From Cristatella mucedo (Eukaryota; Bryozoa; Phylactolaemata; Cristatellidae): a stretch of 64,000 nt of DNA. The position numbers and the translations under genes are program-made. Numbering within the stretch: position 1 is the stretch's first letter; each line of letters starts with the position of its first letter. Positions 46,551 through 57,889 of this stretch are shown here, one piece after another. The notes beneath the pieces were generated by a model. That model saw nothing but the letters and a program-made list of their open reading frames with translations, ran no database searches and had not been told where the DNA came from. The stretch lies in the NCBI GenBank assembly GCA_009760855.2, contig WPIO01000067.1, forward strand, positions 869,501 through 933,500, read 5' to 3'.

Positions 46551-48060
46551 AGAAACTTCTCCTTGAGCACTATGCAAAAGTCTTATCCTTACTATTAACC
46601 TTAATCCTAATAATGGTTAATTATATTTAATATCATTAATATGTCTCTTTGTTGCAAGGGTTATATGAGGCTGTGAGTGTCACTGTGGTAATGGTGTACT
46701 TCGAAGTGTGAGCCTGATGGTATACGATTTGCTTTAGGGAAATATCAAAATTGTTAACCAGCTTGTCATATTGTGGCTTATCACAAGACTGCTTGAGAAC
46801 ATGTCCGTTTAACCATCATTAGAAAAATAATCAAGTATACAATTATAGTACAAAATGTTTGAGCCTTGATTGATTGATGGTTGAAGGAAATTGGTGAGCT
46901 GACTGTCCTGGTAGGCATGGTATTCCTTAAAATACTCGTTTAAGCACGATGCGTCTCCTGTAATTATCTCATAGTAATTGCTTCTATTGCAGCCACCTGT
47001 GAAGCCTTAGCTGTCTCCACTCAATCATGACTGTCCGACATCTCAGTGGTTGCTGGGTTACCTAACGTCTGTGACCGTTTCTGACTCTCCTTATACAACT
47101 TTCCAATCGTGCGTGCGTCGCTGAGGTTTAAGCGGTTGCAGCCTTAAGAGCTATCCGCGAATTACATCAAAACCACTGAGTTATGTATATAAGCATACAT
47201 GTGGCAAATCGACAGAAATTGAGTGCATACTTTCAATCATGCTCTCTTGTCGTGCGGCGATTTGCTACGATACCGGACAAACATAAATGCCTGAAATAAA
47301 TGGCTGTTTCATCTCGCCTGTTAGTTTACACCTCGGTCGTTGGAGTGCAACGTGGCCCGTTAGCATTGCTATTCCTCAAACTTACACATTAAACTCTGGG
47401 GTATAGGTAAGAGCTGGTTCTCCTGAAGCCAACTGTCTAATTACTTTCGGTTTGTTAGTGTGCAATAGCAACTCACAAAATCAATCATTTAGACGTGAAA
47501 TTTTGCCAACTTGATTACGTTCAACGGCCTATATTACATGTTCCATAAATAATATTGTGAGTACGTACGAGTCACAAAAAAGCCATAGATGAACCCTAAG
47601 CAGGGCTAGTAAGTGCTCCTCTTATGTGTACCGGTGCCAACTTCAATGTCTCAATTGCAAGCGGTCTAAATTCGGTACCGTTGCAAATGGTTCCTGAACT
47701 GGGCAGAAATATTCGTCACATGAGCTACACGTAGCCGAAAATTTCCTATGTCACACTAGTCACATTTGTAACAAGTCGTAGCTATGTCATGAACGACGAC
47801 AGTAGAAGTTTCAAGTCTTTCTCGTACGAAAGGCTTGGTAATAGCACTCGACTGACGCAAATCGTGAGCAATGCTGGTGTCACAACACGCGCAGGTGATG
47901 ATAGGCTGAACAAAGCAGGTAGACACAGATTAGCAGCCACATAATATGCTCGTGAATCATAAATGTCCACGATCTCCCACATACACATCAACTCAATATA
48001 ACCACCTCACAGCTACAACATCAGCTGAATACAAAAACATCCACCAGATTGATGTGAATA
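46546..48060. other. Unassigned DNA
   Basis: No supported gene or dispersed repeat. Confidence 0.4.
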
Positions 48061-48063
48061 ACT

Positions 48064-48073
48064 CACTCACACA

Positions 48074-48104
<31 letters not shown>

Positions 48105-48201
48105 GCACACACACACACACGCACACACACATACACAAACGCACACACACATACACAAACGCACACACACACAAACACACGCACACACAAACACACACAC
48201 G

Positions 48202-48233
<32 letters not shown>

Positions 48234-48287
48234 TGCACACACACAAACACACGCACACACAAACACACGCACACACAAATACATATG
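48064..48287. repeat. (CA)n array with higher-order variants
   Basis: CA units are broken by GC, AA and TA steps. Blocks such as ATACACAAACGCACACACAC recur at about 30 bp near 48,130 and 48,160. Open frames of Thr-His or Cys-Val on either strand are artefacts. Confidence 0.95.
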
Positions 48288-49049
48288 TGAAGGCAAACAG
48301 AAATCTTAACACACAACCACACTCACGGCACTAACAAGTGTACATAACAAACGTACAGGTACAAAAACTAAAGCACGTGAACAAACACACCGTCAAGCCT
48401 TAGTATACAGAAAATACACATGCATAGTGCTTAACCGTGAACACACACATACACTAAACCGCACATTCATATTATGACAAACCAAAAAAGCACTTGCACC
48501 TACAACAGCCACAATGGCGTGAAATAGTCATGCACGATACGTGATTTGGAAGTAATGAAAAGAGAAGAATATTGACCTTTATGATTCCCCGTAACGTTTT
48601 GCTCATTTTGCCTAGATCATAGTTTGCTATTGTATTTGTGGCATAGTTTCAAGTTGGTTTTATCATCAAATTGAGCAAGACCAATGCATACTTTGAATAA
48701 GTAGAGCTACCATTCACATATTTTTTAGCACCATCACACTAATATTACCTGACTAAGAAGATGCTACACATCGAATACACATTGTCTTTGTCATTGTCAT
48801 TGTCTGTCACATAATCTTACTCGCCTCTGAGTGTACACCACAAGCTAAACTATAGCTGCAAGTAATAGTAGCTCGTTGTGTGTACGACCGTATGAACTGT
48901 CACAAAAATCACAGTTTTAGGCACATACAAGAGCACAGGTTAACAGTATGTTCACTGAGTGTGTCACCTCGGACTCCTATTAAAGCATGAGTTGGTTTTG
49001 AAGACCAAAAACTAAAAAAGACAAAAAATCTCAGTGAAACTAAACTTCA
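48288..49049. other. Unassigned DNA
   Basis: CA-rich flank of the microsatellite then AT-moderate sequence; no supported gene. Confidence 0.4.
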
Positions 49050-49480
49050 CGCAAGGAAATAGAGCTCGTCTTGACCGAGATTGTGAGGCGGCACACGTCC
49101 CACACCTCCCAGACTCCTACGAGAGCTCGTGGGCATGCAATCGCCGTCACGTGGTTCCGCCCCCCTGCCGACGTTCCGTTCGCCCAAAGGTCGCTCTCCT
49201 TGCCGGCATGTGACGCGTTCCTTGCCGCGCAATTCGCTATCTGCCTGTGCGTCGATCTGTGCGAACGCTATCCACTCTCTTCTATCCCTTAACACCACGT
49301 GCTCCGAAGCAGCACGCACGACGGCTGCTATATCATATAATACATCCGCCGTCGACAGCGCCACGACTCGCTTGTGGGCGCTTTGCTTTTCGTCGCGCCG
49401 CCATCGCGCGCCCACGAGCCCCTACAAGCTCACCTGGCAAACACGCGTGTCTGGCAAACGAAAGGTTTGGCACGTGGTCG
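49050..49480. promoter_or_regulatory. CpG-rich patch
   Basis: CpG dinucleotides are dense here (for example GTCGCGCCGCCATCGCGCGC near 49,392), unlike the surroundings. Open frames exist in several phases and both strands (49,047-49,415 minus; 49,071-49,560 plus) simply because the sequence is GC-rich. It could be an unmethylated promoter region or part of an old GC-rich repeat. No TATA element or first exon could be placed. Confidence 0.35.
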
Positions 49481-50236
49481 ATAGAAATTCGCACATCTTA
49501 TTCTTTCGTCAAATTTTAACTTTCGTTTATCACATGAAATTAATAGATAATAATTTTTAAGGCACGTTGTGCATGTCAACAGAACCTCTGTTCTGTAAGC
49601 GGAGCTGACTAATAATTGCGATCAGTTATTACATCCTAAAGTTTATATTATTCAAATACATTCTTTTTTGTAAACTGAAGCCTCATTACTTCGACGAAAG
49701 TTACGTTTCACGTTCTCTTTGTTTCTTTCTTTGTTCTTTCGAATCTTTCACAGTGCGCTGCGTTGCTGCACCACAAAAGCAGAGATTCATTGAGGACATT
49801 GGCTCCCCTGATATTATTTTCCACTAAAATATATTTCACTTTAGTCGCTTGTGTTCGCGTTGATCAAATGCCAAGACCCAAGACTTAATTCCAACGGACA
49901 GCAAAAATGCAATGACCTGAGAGTTATTTTGAAGGTCTTGACGCATTACTTATCAACAAATGGAGCGTCGTTTCACTGAAGCCTTGCATATGCTTATTTA
50001 AGCATGTATACTTCGACTTGCAGTAGCCGGACGCGAGCCGACCAACTATGCTACGTGAAGCCAATTTCTCAAGTCAATTTTCGGCACTTTTATCTTCAGG
50101 CCAATGTTTGTGAAAGTTATGGCGCAAAATTTGCGTAATTTGCTTACTCCCCTCAATCAATGCAACAGTCATGATCGATTTAGTTTCAAAACCCAGGTCA
50201 ACCATCGCTGCGCGATGTGCGAATAATTAATGCCTT
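49481..50236. other. Unassigned AT-rich DNA
   Basis: No repeat or exon recognised. Confidence 0.4.
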
Positions 50237-50241
50237 TATAA
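50237..50241 (+). promoter_or_regulatory. Possible TATA box
   Basis: CCTTTATAAGCACC lies 56 bp before an ATG that opens a short hydrophobic frame (50,293). The spacing would allow transcription to start near 50,265. A single TATAA word is weak evidence. Confidence 0.22.
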
Positions 50242-50292
50242 GCACCAGCTTGCTAACTGTGGCTCTCCAAACTTCGAAGTTTGCTAGCGTTC

Positions 50293-50388
50293 ATGAGCGG
50301 AAGAAGGATGTCGTGCACAAGTGTGCTAGTTGTGTGCCTATTTGTGCCTGTTTCCTATTTTAGCACTACAAATACCTCCCTGCTATAG
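50293..50388 (+). CDS. Short frame with signal-peptide-like start
   Basis: 31 codons: a basic start (MSGRRMSC), a hydrophobic core (VLVVCLFVPV) and a polar end before TAG. On its own it is too short for a known protein. The same DNA holds a good splice acceptor (CTGTTTCCTATTTTAG at 50,349-50,364), an alternative reading that would make this intron end. The longer frame 50,330-51,016 overlaps it and has no domain. Confidence 0.2.
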   Translation: MSGRRMSCTSVLVVCLFVPVSYFSTTNTSLL

Positions 50389-51460
50389 AGAACGGCCTCG
50401 GGAGACTTTCAAGCTGGGTGTGCAACAATTAAACTTCTTCGTTATTACTTGCTGCTACTCAGCCGATGCCTTTGCTGCGTCTGTGCACGAGCTGTCTTCG
50501 TATGCGTATAGATTTGAATGCTCAAGCTTTCAGGCACGCTACTTGCTCACACGATCTTCTATTAACATCCTTGCGTGTGATTTGCATGGGGATTACTGTG
50601 TTGGCTCCTGTGCGTGTGTCCTAGTATCCGGCGTGTATTCGATACTTATTTGCACACCTGCTTTCACGTTTATGCGTGTGAATACGCATGCGAACGCACG
50701 AGTGCAAAGGGTACGTGTGCGCGTGCAAAGCTCGACAGCTCGTCAGTTTTATCGCCACCCGCTTATCTTTTTCGGTACTCTACATCTAGAGGTGTGTCGT
50801 ACGACAGTGTCTCCGGCGATGGCTGTTCTCCTGATAGGCTCACGGAGACGCAGCGGGCCCATGTGTGCGGTCAACGAGACTCTCCTTTATTCCTCTCAGC
50901 TGGCACATGTATGGCCCAATCAATCGCTGCAGACAACGCGAAGTATAACATGCATAACATGCATTAGTGGCCTTCGGCTGCGCCGCATCAACTGCTTAAC
51001 TATTGGCCACAGGTGAGGCATGCACGTTATTGCCGGACGTTTCGCTAAGTACCGCAGCAGAAGCAGCAGGCGCAAACAACTTCCCTTCCCCTGTAGAATG
51101 TACATTAATCACATAGTCCACCAGCTTGACAGGAGGGCCGCACTCGCGGCCCGGAACTCGTGCAGCCATCAGGTACCCGGCGCTCTTGACTTCCTCAGCA
51201 GCCGGTGCCTTGTCCAGCGGTTTGTCGTTCCGAGCCTGTCAGGGTATTTATTTAAACATTGACGAGCTCCGACCGGCTTGGATTGGGAGGGCAGGCTAGT
51301 AGATATAAAATGAATGGCGTGGAGCCCAGGGCTCATCAAATGACATTATTAATTAAACAAATCGTCCTCCAATAAACTATCTCGCTTCCGCTCGATGGTT
51401 TCTCGTCATACGATTTATTTAATGGCTGCCGTCGTTCATGAGGCCATACTCTCCATACCC
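50389..51460. other. Unassigned moderately GC-rich DNA left of the viral block
   Basis: An open frame of 228 codons (50,330-51,016) has no domain and unremarkable composition, so it is not called a gene. The stretch ends where AT-rich coding DNA begins. Confidence 0.4.
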
Positions 51461-51478
51461 TTCATTTTATATCTACTT

Positions 51479-51835
51479 ATGGATATATTAGAAGATAATT
51501 ATTTTCAATTAAATACAATTTCTCTATCCTTAAATATGTCTCAAAACATTGACTGCTGTATGCGACGTGAGAATGAAGAATTTAGTGATCATGCAAAATA
51601 CATTAGAGAAGAGTTAAGAAATCTTACTGGTCTTCTTCCAAAATATCCTTTCTCAAAAGACAGTTTAGATGCATTGACTGCAACTCTACGATTGCCAACA
51701 CCTATAAAACTAGATAATCCTATTGCTAAGAAAGCCATTACGACCAAAAGCGGATGTTCTTTCGATAGAGAATCCAAGAGGTCAATGAAAATACAAAAAA
51801 CAGGTTGGTTTTTAGGAAAATCTTCTGATAGTTAA
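51479..51835 (+). CDS. Unknown first gene of the viral block
   Basis: 118 codons from the ATG at 51,479 to TAA. The frame is open upstream to 51,395, but that part lies in DNA of host-like composition, so I prefer the inner start, just after the composition change. The product is rich in Lys, Glu, Leu and Ser, with no membrane segment, and ends in a basic tail (SKRSMKIQKTGWFLGKSSDS-like). No family recognised. It lies just before the polymerase and in the same orientation, so it could be a broken N-terminal part of that gene or a separate small protein. Confidence 0.45.
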   Translation: MDILEDNYFQLNTISLSLNMSQNIDCCMRRENEEFSDHAKYIREELRNLTGLLPKYPFSKDSLDALTATLRLPTPIKLDNPIAKKAITTKSGCSFDRESKRSMKIQKTGWFLGKSSDS

Positions 51836-51839
51836 TTCT

Positions 51840-54800
51840 TAGATTATGAATAAATTGGACTAGAAACGAGCGTAATTGAATTTGATGTATTATACGATAA
51901 GATTGGAGTAGAGCTGATATTAGTTGTTAAAAAATTACTTAAAAACAAGAGTGACATAAAAATGACCCTTGTTATTTCGCCGATTTGAGCTTCAGGATGT
52001 GGTGCGTTTAATTACCAACCATTTGCAGGAGTAAGTAATTCAAAAATAAATATAGTTTCAGATACTGATGGAATAATTAGAGTGCAATTTGCATCTTTTA
52101 AAAAGAAAGTAGAAGAATGGTCAGAAAGAGGTTCTAATTGGACTATAGTTGGCATTAATGCTATTTATGCAAAGTTTTCTTATTTTCGTCATAAATTCGG
52201 TGGTACTTATTTACCATTGCCAGAAGAATTAGAAAAGAAGAGATCTCCAAATAATATAAAGAATGAATCAGATAATATTTGTGCTTTATGGTGTGTTAAG
52301 GTTTCATCACTGAAGAGATAACCATCCAGAGTCTATTGCCGATTTAAAGGAAATATTACATGATAAATATTCACAGCATCTAAAGAGAATAGAAGAGTTG
52401 TTAAACGTTAGGTAAAATTATCCTTCAAACGTATCAAATGTTGTTGACATTCCTCATTTAGCAGAATTACTTAACATAACTAATAATGTTTACGAATATG
52501 ATAATACAATTCTAACTCTACTTATAGCAGTTGATCAAGAGAAAGAGAAGCATTTGGATTTTCTTTTGTATAGCACACAAAATAAAAACAACTTCCATTA
52601 TGTATTTATTAAAAAACTTCAATGGTTTGTGCAGAAGTAGCAAATGATATGGAACGCCGCTTACTTGTAAAAGATGTTTGTGTAGATTTTACTCTAAAGA
52701 TAAACTATAAATCACACGTTGATGCTTGCAAACGTGGAAATGATGGTAAATTTAGAATAAAGATGCCAAACGCACATAGAAAAAAAGGAGATAAATGTTA
52801 TTTTAGAGATTATGCTAAAACGTGATGGTGTCCTTATGTTGCTTATGCAGACTTTAGATGTTCACTTACAAGCGTTAGAAAAAACAGATAAAGAAGATTC
52901 TACTACTCCACAAGGTACTTTTCAAAAGCGTATTCCTTTTTCATCTGCTTATACTATTATTGGTTATAAAGGTGAAAGAAGAAAATTTGAGTTATTCAAG
53001 GGTCCTTATAATGTTAGGGATTTATTAAGGAGTTTAGTAAAAAAAGTTGAAAAGCTAAAAAATAATATGCAACCAATTCTAGAAAAATATAAAAATTTGG
53101 TTATGATTAATTTAATGAAAAGGATAAAAGTAATTTTGATAAAGTGGCTGTTTTTCATATTTGCAATTTAGATTTAAATGGAGATACAGTTTTAGATTAT
53201 TGTCATTTAACTGGAAACTATAGAGGTGCTGCTCATAAAGCTTGCAACATAAATCTCTGCATTTATCCTAAAAAATTTAAACTTCCAGTATGTACTCACA
53301 ACTTAAAAGGTTATGATTCTCATTTATCAGTACAAGAGTTTCAAGATTTAAAGCTTGATAAAAAGGATATTGCCAATAACATGGAGAAGTATATAAACAT
53401 TGAAATTGGTTCACTTAGTTTTTAAGCCTCTCTTCAAATGTTGCAAAAGGGCTTTGCAGAACTTGTAAATAATGTTACCGAATCAGGAAAACCATTAACA
53501 CAAACAAGAAATTCCTTTTCAATGTTGGATGATAATAAATTCGATCTATTAAACGAAAAAGGTATATTGCCCTATGAGTATAAAGATTCTTTTTCAAGAT
53601 TAGATGAAAGGACATTACCCCCAATTGAGAGTTTTTATAGCACATTGAATGATACAAACATAGATGAAAAAAAGAATATTTGCGTGTTTAGAAAGTTTGG
53701 GCTTTTTTGGAGAAATTAGATCCAAATGCTGAAGATACATTTGGAAAGTATAGTGATATTTATCTAACTATGGACGTCCTTTCATTAGCTGATGTATTTC
53801 AACATTTTAGACAATTATCAAAGGAAATAGATGGTTTAGATCATGCTAATTTCCTTACAGCTCCAGGTTTAACTTGGTCCGCAGGTTTGAGGTATTCAAA
53901 GTTTAACTAGATTTAATAACTAACTTTGAATATTTTTATTTCTTTGAAAGCGCAATAAGAGGAAGAATAACGCAAGCTTCGTGTAGGTATATCAAAGAAA
54001 ACAATGAAATGACTTCTAATTATGATGGTACTAAAGAAAAGAGTTGGTTTCTTTATGTCGATGCCAATTCATTGTATGCTACGGCAATGACGCAAACACT
54101 TCCAATTTCTGATTTCAAGTTTTTAGATATTAAACAAATAAAAAAGTTTAAAACTTGAAGATATTACCATTACAAAAAATGCAGAAACTGGTTATGATTT
54201 TGAAGTTGATATGCACTGTTCAGAATAATTACATGACACTAACTCTGATTATCCTATTCTACAAATTAAGAGAACATTAGATGTTTAAGATTACTCCGAT
54301 TATCAAAGGAAAACGTTATTAAGGGATGATGAGAAGAAAATAGATGACAGTTAAACTAAAGTGGAAAAGCTGATTGTCGATCTAGTACCGAAATTTAAAT
54401 ATGTAATCCATTATAGAAATCTACAACTTGCAATTGAAAGGGGATACATACTACGAAGTTACATAGGGTAATGAGTTTTACGCAAAGTAGATGGTTAAGT
54501 AAATATATACTCAATAGCATTGAAACGAGAAAGAAAACAAAGGATGAATTTGAAAAAAATATTAACAACCTAAAAACAATGCATTCTTTGTAAAGACAAT
54601 GGAAAATGTTGGGGAAAGAGTAAACATTGAATTTTTTAATTTGAAATATGATAAGGATATTCTAGTTTCCGATGAAAGAGTAATGAGTGCACGGTTTACA
54701 GATAGACGGTAGTTTAATCGAAGTTTAAATTTAAACAACGAAAGCAGAGATCTGTCTTGATAAGCCTATTCATTTAGGTTTTAATTTTCTAGATATTTAA

Positions 54801-55525
54801 AAATTAATAATGCAGGATTTCTATTATAACACAATAAAAGACTATTCTAATGATAAAGTAACACTTTCTTATACTGACACTGATTCTTTGGTAATGCAAA
54901 TAAATACTGATAATGTTTATAGAGACTTTGAAGATTAATTAGATTACCTAGGTGTGTCCGGTTATCCTAAGAATCGAGATATATAGAAATTAGAAGGAGC
55001 AGAAAAGATTATACCTGCTAATAATGGAAGTCTAGGGAAATTTAAGGATGAAATATGTGAGAAATATTCAATAGATCCAAAAACAAAAGATTTTCATAAG
55101 TATGAGAAAGGTGCTATGGTTGAAAAATCAATTGTACTTGATGCAGTGTTTTCTTAAGACCAAAACTCTATTCAATGCAGATAACCATTAAGAAAGATAT
55201 AGGGATAGAAGTTAAATCTGAAGTTAGGAAGGCAAAAGGAACGAAGAAAGATGTAGTAAAGAAGTGTTTGTCCCATTCTGATTATGTTGGTTGCCTTAAA
55301 ACTGGATGCGATGTTTATTGCAGTCAATCAAGATTTTAAGCTAGAAACCATCAAATTTTTACTATAACACAATCTAAAAAGGCGCTATCAGCATTTCACT
55401 CAAAAAGAGATTGGTTAGGCTGTGGGGTTCATAGTTACTCTTACGGGCACTATAGAATAAAAGAGAGTGGCGGTCATTGCAAAACTTGTATTATTAGTAT
55501 AGGTACCAAAAAGGAAGATTGAAAA
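51840..55525 (+). pseudogene. Protein-primed family B DNA polymerase, interrupted
   Basis: Landmarks appear in the right order but in changing frames. An N-terminal region typical of viral/Polinton polymerases covers 51,980-52,320. An Exo I-like block (YADF) at 52,844 is followed by Arg where the catalytic Glu is expected. An endonuclease VII-like His/Cys insertion (LDYCHLTGNYRGAAH) lies at about 53,192. Exo II (HNLKGYDSHL) is at 53,309 and Exo III (YLTMDVLSLADVF) near 53,760. Palm motif A (DANSLYATAM) is at 54,060, motif B region (YVIHYRNL) near 54,405, motif C (YTDTDSL, both Asp intact) at 54,869, and a C-terminal HYR block near 55,450. The enzyme family replicates linear viral DNA from a protein primer. 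Frame changes occur near 52,840, 53,110, 54,150, 54,460, 54,590 and 55,150, with added TAA, TAG and TGA stops. As read, it cannot give a full enzyme. Confidence 0.85.
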
Positions 55526-55678
55526 TACTAAGCCAATACCAGTAAAGAAAGTTATAATTGCAGATAAAAAGAAAAGGAAAGATGATAAAAACTATTTTCT
55601 ATAAAGGAAGAGATAGAACTATACGAATCAATGGAGAAATTAAATATATATTAGTACAAATATTATCACTATTATAGG

Positions 55679-55891
55679 ATGAATGCTAAAGAAGAGTTTC
55701 AAGTTTCAGAAATTGAAATTACAAGCTCTGATAGTGAATCCGAAAATTCAGAAGACTCAATCGATGATCCTGATTATGAAATAGAAATACAAGAGGAATC
55801 TGAGTCTTACGAGTTTGAAGCTTCCTCCTACATTAATTCTGAATCAGATGAAGAGGTAGATCTAGAAGAACTTCTATTTGGTAAACACTGA
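55679..55891 (+). CDS. Small acidic Ser/Glu-rich protein
   Basis: 70 codons from ATG to TGA. More than a third of residues are Asp or Glu, mixed with Ser (SSDSESENSEDSIDD near residues 16-30), and no Cys. Acidic, serine-rich stretches like this are often phosphorylated disordered regions; the function is unknown. After the TGA at 55,889 the same frame stays acidic (HTEDEVKS) up to a TAA, so the true end may be later. The ATG follows ATTATAGG, a weak version of the start motif seen at 56,000 and 56,594. Confidence 0.55.
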   Translation: MNAKEEFQVSEIEITSSDSESENSEDSIDDPDYEIEIQEESESYEFEASSYINSESDEEVDLEELLFGKH

Positions 55892-55997
55892 CACACTGAA
55901 GATGAAGTTAAATCATAAATAATGAGGAATTCCTTCATGAACTGGAAGATTAAACTGAGGGAAAAGAGATTTAATTTCAAATAAATAAAATTTCATT

Positions 55998-56014
55998 TTC
56001 ATATATAGAAAATG
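55998..56014 (+). promoter_or_regulatory. Start-proximal motif TATATAGAAAATG
   Basis: TCATATATAGAAAATGG, with the ATG at 56,012. The same word precedes the ATG at 56,605 exactly, and close variants precede those at 56,941, 57,473 and (minus strand) 62,455. A TATA-like element this close to an ATG suggests a viral promoter with a very short leader. Confidence 0.55.
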
Positions 56015-56290
56015 GATTTCTCAAGAATTTTAAGTGGCGAACAATCTAGAGAAACGGCAATACTACAAATCTGTCTTTAAAAACTTAATGGGCAAGATCA
56101 ATGAATAGTTAAAAATTCACTCGATAAACTTTTTCCTGATCTAGGTAGTTCATATATTAGTATTATTATAGATATATGTGGTACATGTGATATTATAATG
56201 GAAAGTCGTAGTAAGATAAATGAAATGCTTATAGAATTATACAAAAAGTCAAAAACACCAAAAGCAAAACCAGTAGAGCAAATAATTTAA
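56012..56290 (+). pseudogene. Small unknown viral gene with TAA and TGA in frame
   Basis: The frame from the motif-linked ATG to a TAA at 56,288 is 92 codons, with an internal TAA at 56,078 and TGA at 56,102. Both sides of the stops read as one protein in one frame: an N-terminal helix-rich part, then LDKLFPDLGSSYISIIIDIC, and a Lys-rich end (KSKTPKAKP). No domain is recognised. The shared frame without indels makes this one of the better test cases for stop codon reassignment against decay. Confidence 0.5.
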
Positions 56291-56591
56291 TTGTATATTT
56301 AAAAAAATATAATTGAGATATTAAACAATAGATAGTGCAAGAATCCTCTGTTATAAAGAAGTTAAAGATACTGCCAAGAGTATTTGTTTTCATTGGTTCA
56401 GTGGTGATAGAGGTAAGAAAGAAGAGATATATTTTCTTATATTGCTCTGTTACCTGAATCAGCTATTTCAGATCTAATTAAAATGTGTGTAATTATTGAA
56501 AAAACATGATATAATAAGTGAAGATGTTTTTTCGAAAATGTCATATAGCGGAAGAACAAATTAATTAATTTAATTTTAAACACATTTTTAA

Positions 56592-56607
56592 TCATATATA
56601 GAAAATG
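56592..56607 (+). promoter_or_regulatory. Start-proximal motif TATATAGAAAATG, second copy
   Basis: ATCATATATAGAAAATGG, with the ATG at 56,605; identical to the copy at 55,998-56,014 over 15 bases. Confidence 0.55.
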
Positions 56608-56880
56608 GAACAAGAAATTGAAAGAATTGTATGATGTTATCATTCTAGGAGGCTGTTCCTGATGATATTTAATGTAAGATCTGATGGTGATTATTATAAA
56701 TTTATTAAATTTTATATGGCGATAAAACAACTAGATAGGAAAACTCATGATTTTTTTTATAGATTTACTGATTGATTTATTGATTTATTGATACTCATTT
56801 AGAGGTATGTGATGCTTCTAATAAGATAAAAGAAGTTTGTGATATACTTACGGGTGCTAATATTTATCCATTTATGATAT
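56605..56880 (+). pseudogene. Small unknown viral gene, broken
   Basis: After the motif-linked ATG the frame meets TGA at codon 10 (56,632), then runs open to another TGA near 56,775. An overlapping frame then gives CDASNKIKEVCDILTG before TAA at about 56,880. That piece loosely resembles the IDICGTCDIIMESRSKINEM part of the gene at 56,012 in position and pattern, so the two may be paralogues. No domain is recognised. Confidence 0.35.
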
Positions 56881-56930
56881 AGTTCATTTAATTTTTTTTA
56901 ATGTGTACGTGCATGTAAGTTTTTCAATAA

Positions 56931-56943
56931 TTTATAGGAAATG
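56931..56943 (+). promoter_or_regulatory. Start-proximal motif, variant TTTATAGGAAATG
   Basis: TTTATAGGAA directly precedes the ATG at 56,941. It differs from the core TATAGAAA by one base. Confidence 0.45.
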
Positions 56944-57435
56944 AAAGAGATTACTGATCCCATGCTTGCAACTTGTGCGATAGCACTTTAATCATATGCT
57001 GATTATCTTGTTAGGTCTAGAATAACAGCATATGATGAACAACAACTCAGTTCTGATATTTCAGTTATGACTAATACATCAGTTGAGAAATTCTATCTTG
57101 ATGGAGCAGATATTGAAGCACTAAGAGTTATTAGTGCCGGTCAAACTGAAGTTCTATATGGACTTGAGTCAAGAGTTAGATCTAACGTTGATACTTTCCT
57201 CGATGACCCTACTGAAATTGCTGACTTTGTGACTTGGATTGCAACACAACTTCCAACACTCTCTAGTGTCATCTCTGGAGTATCTGGAATTAAACCTGAT
57301 ATCTATGGAACTGCTAAAGATGAGTGTTATGCAGTTCTACCAAGTATTACTGATGGTATAAGTGCTAAACATTAAGCAGCAGCAGCAGCACTAGCAGCAC
57401 AAGAACAACCACAACCTGATCCAAGCACTGTTTAA
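56941..57435 (+). CDS. Unknown viral protein, one frame with two internal TAA
   Basis: The frame from the motif-linked ATG to TAA at 57,433 is 164 positions long, with TAA at 56,989 and 57,373 and no indel. The uninterrupted middle (57,067-57,372) contains LESRVRSNVDTFLDDPTEIA and a TWIATQLPTLSSVISGVSGI stretch that is mildly hydrophobic. The end, after the second TAA, is Ala/Gln/Pro-rich (AAAAALAAQEQPQPDPSTV). Composition is continuous across both stops, so this was or is one gene. Length and mildly hydrophobic helices would suit a small virion protein, but no family is recognised. Confidence 0.5.
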
Positions 57436-57460
57436 ATAATTTAAATAGAAAAAAACAACC

Positions 57461-57475
57461 CATAGAAAATGAATG
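57461..57475 (+). promoter_or_regulatory. Start-proximal motif, variant CATAGAAAATGAATG
   Basis: CCCATAGAAAATGAATG precedes the gene at 57,473; the motif ATG at 57,469 opens a 49-codon frame, and the overlapping ATG at 57,473 opens the longer protein-like frame. Confidence 0.42.
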
Positions 57476-57857
57476 TTGAGACAAGGAGTAAAGATTGCCT
57501 TGAAGAAGTACAAGGACAACAGTATTCAAACCTTAAAATATGTTCTTATCCAATCGGAAAAAATAAAAGACATCAGATGAACTTCGTTAAATGCTGTAAG
57601 ACTACTATTAGAAAATAAAGCACTTAGAATCCATTTCTCTGAACCAAAGATAGTAAATATATTTACTAAAGTGAGAGATGGTTGAATCTTTGAAGATTTC
57701 CTTTAAGAATTAAAAATTGAAAAAATAAATTGTATGAAGTCTGGAAATTACTCTAAAAGTAGAACTAACAAAACAAATAAAGAAAGAGATAGATGCAGGA
57801 AAGAGTTTTAGTATACCAGAAGAATTGATTAAAGAGACTCTGGATTGGAAGATTTAA
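57473..57857 (+). pseudogene. Unknown small viral gene with two TGA, one TAA, one frameshift
   Basis: From the ATG at 57,473 the frame reads basic, helix-prone protein (GVKIALKKYKDNSIQTLKYV) with TGA at 57,578 and 57,683 and TAA at 57,704. Near 57,735 it must shift by one base to reach the clean piece with LTKQIKKEIDAGKSFSIPEE and LDWKI before TAA at 57,855. No domain is recognised. The upstream alternative frame at 57,469 gives 49 codons. Position between the other small genes suggests one transcriptional block on the plus strand. Confidence 0.42.
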
Positions 57858-57889
57858 ACTTTATCAAAGGCTCCTTCCATATGCATATA

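Noticed and set aside
48064-48287. Possible CRISPR-like or minisatellite array
   Set aside because: Units are simple CA variants without unique spacers.
47946-48322. Thr-His and Cys-Val rich frames of up to 114 codons on both strands
   Set aside because: They are translations of the CA microsatellite and exist in several phases.
50330-51016. 228-codon frame
   Set aside because: No domain, start within a likely splice acceptor, composition not distinct; overlapping frames exist. Kept only as a remark.
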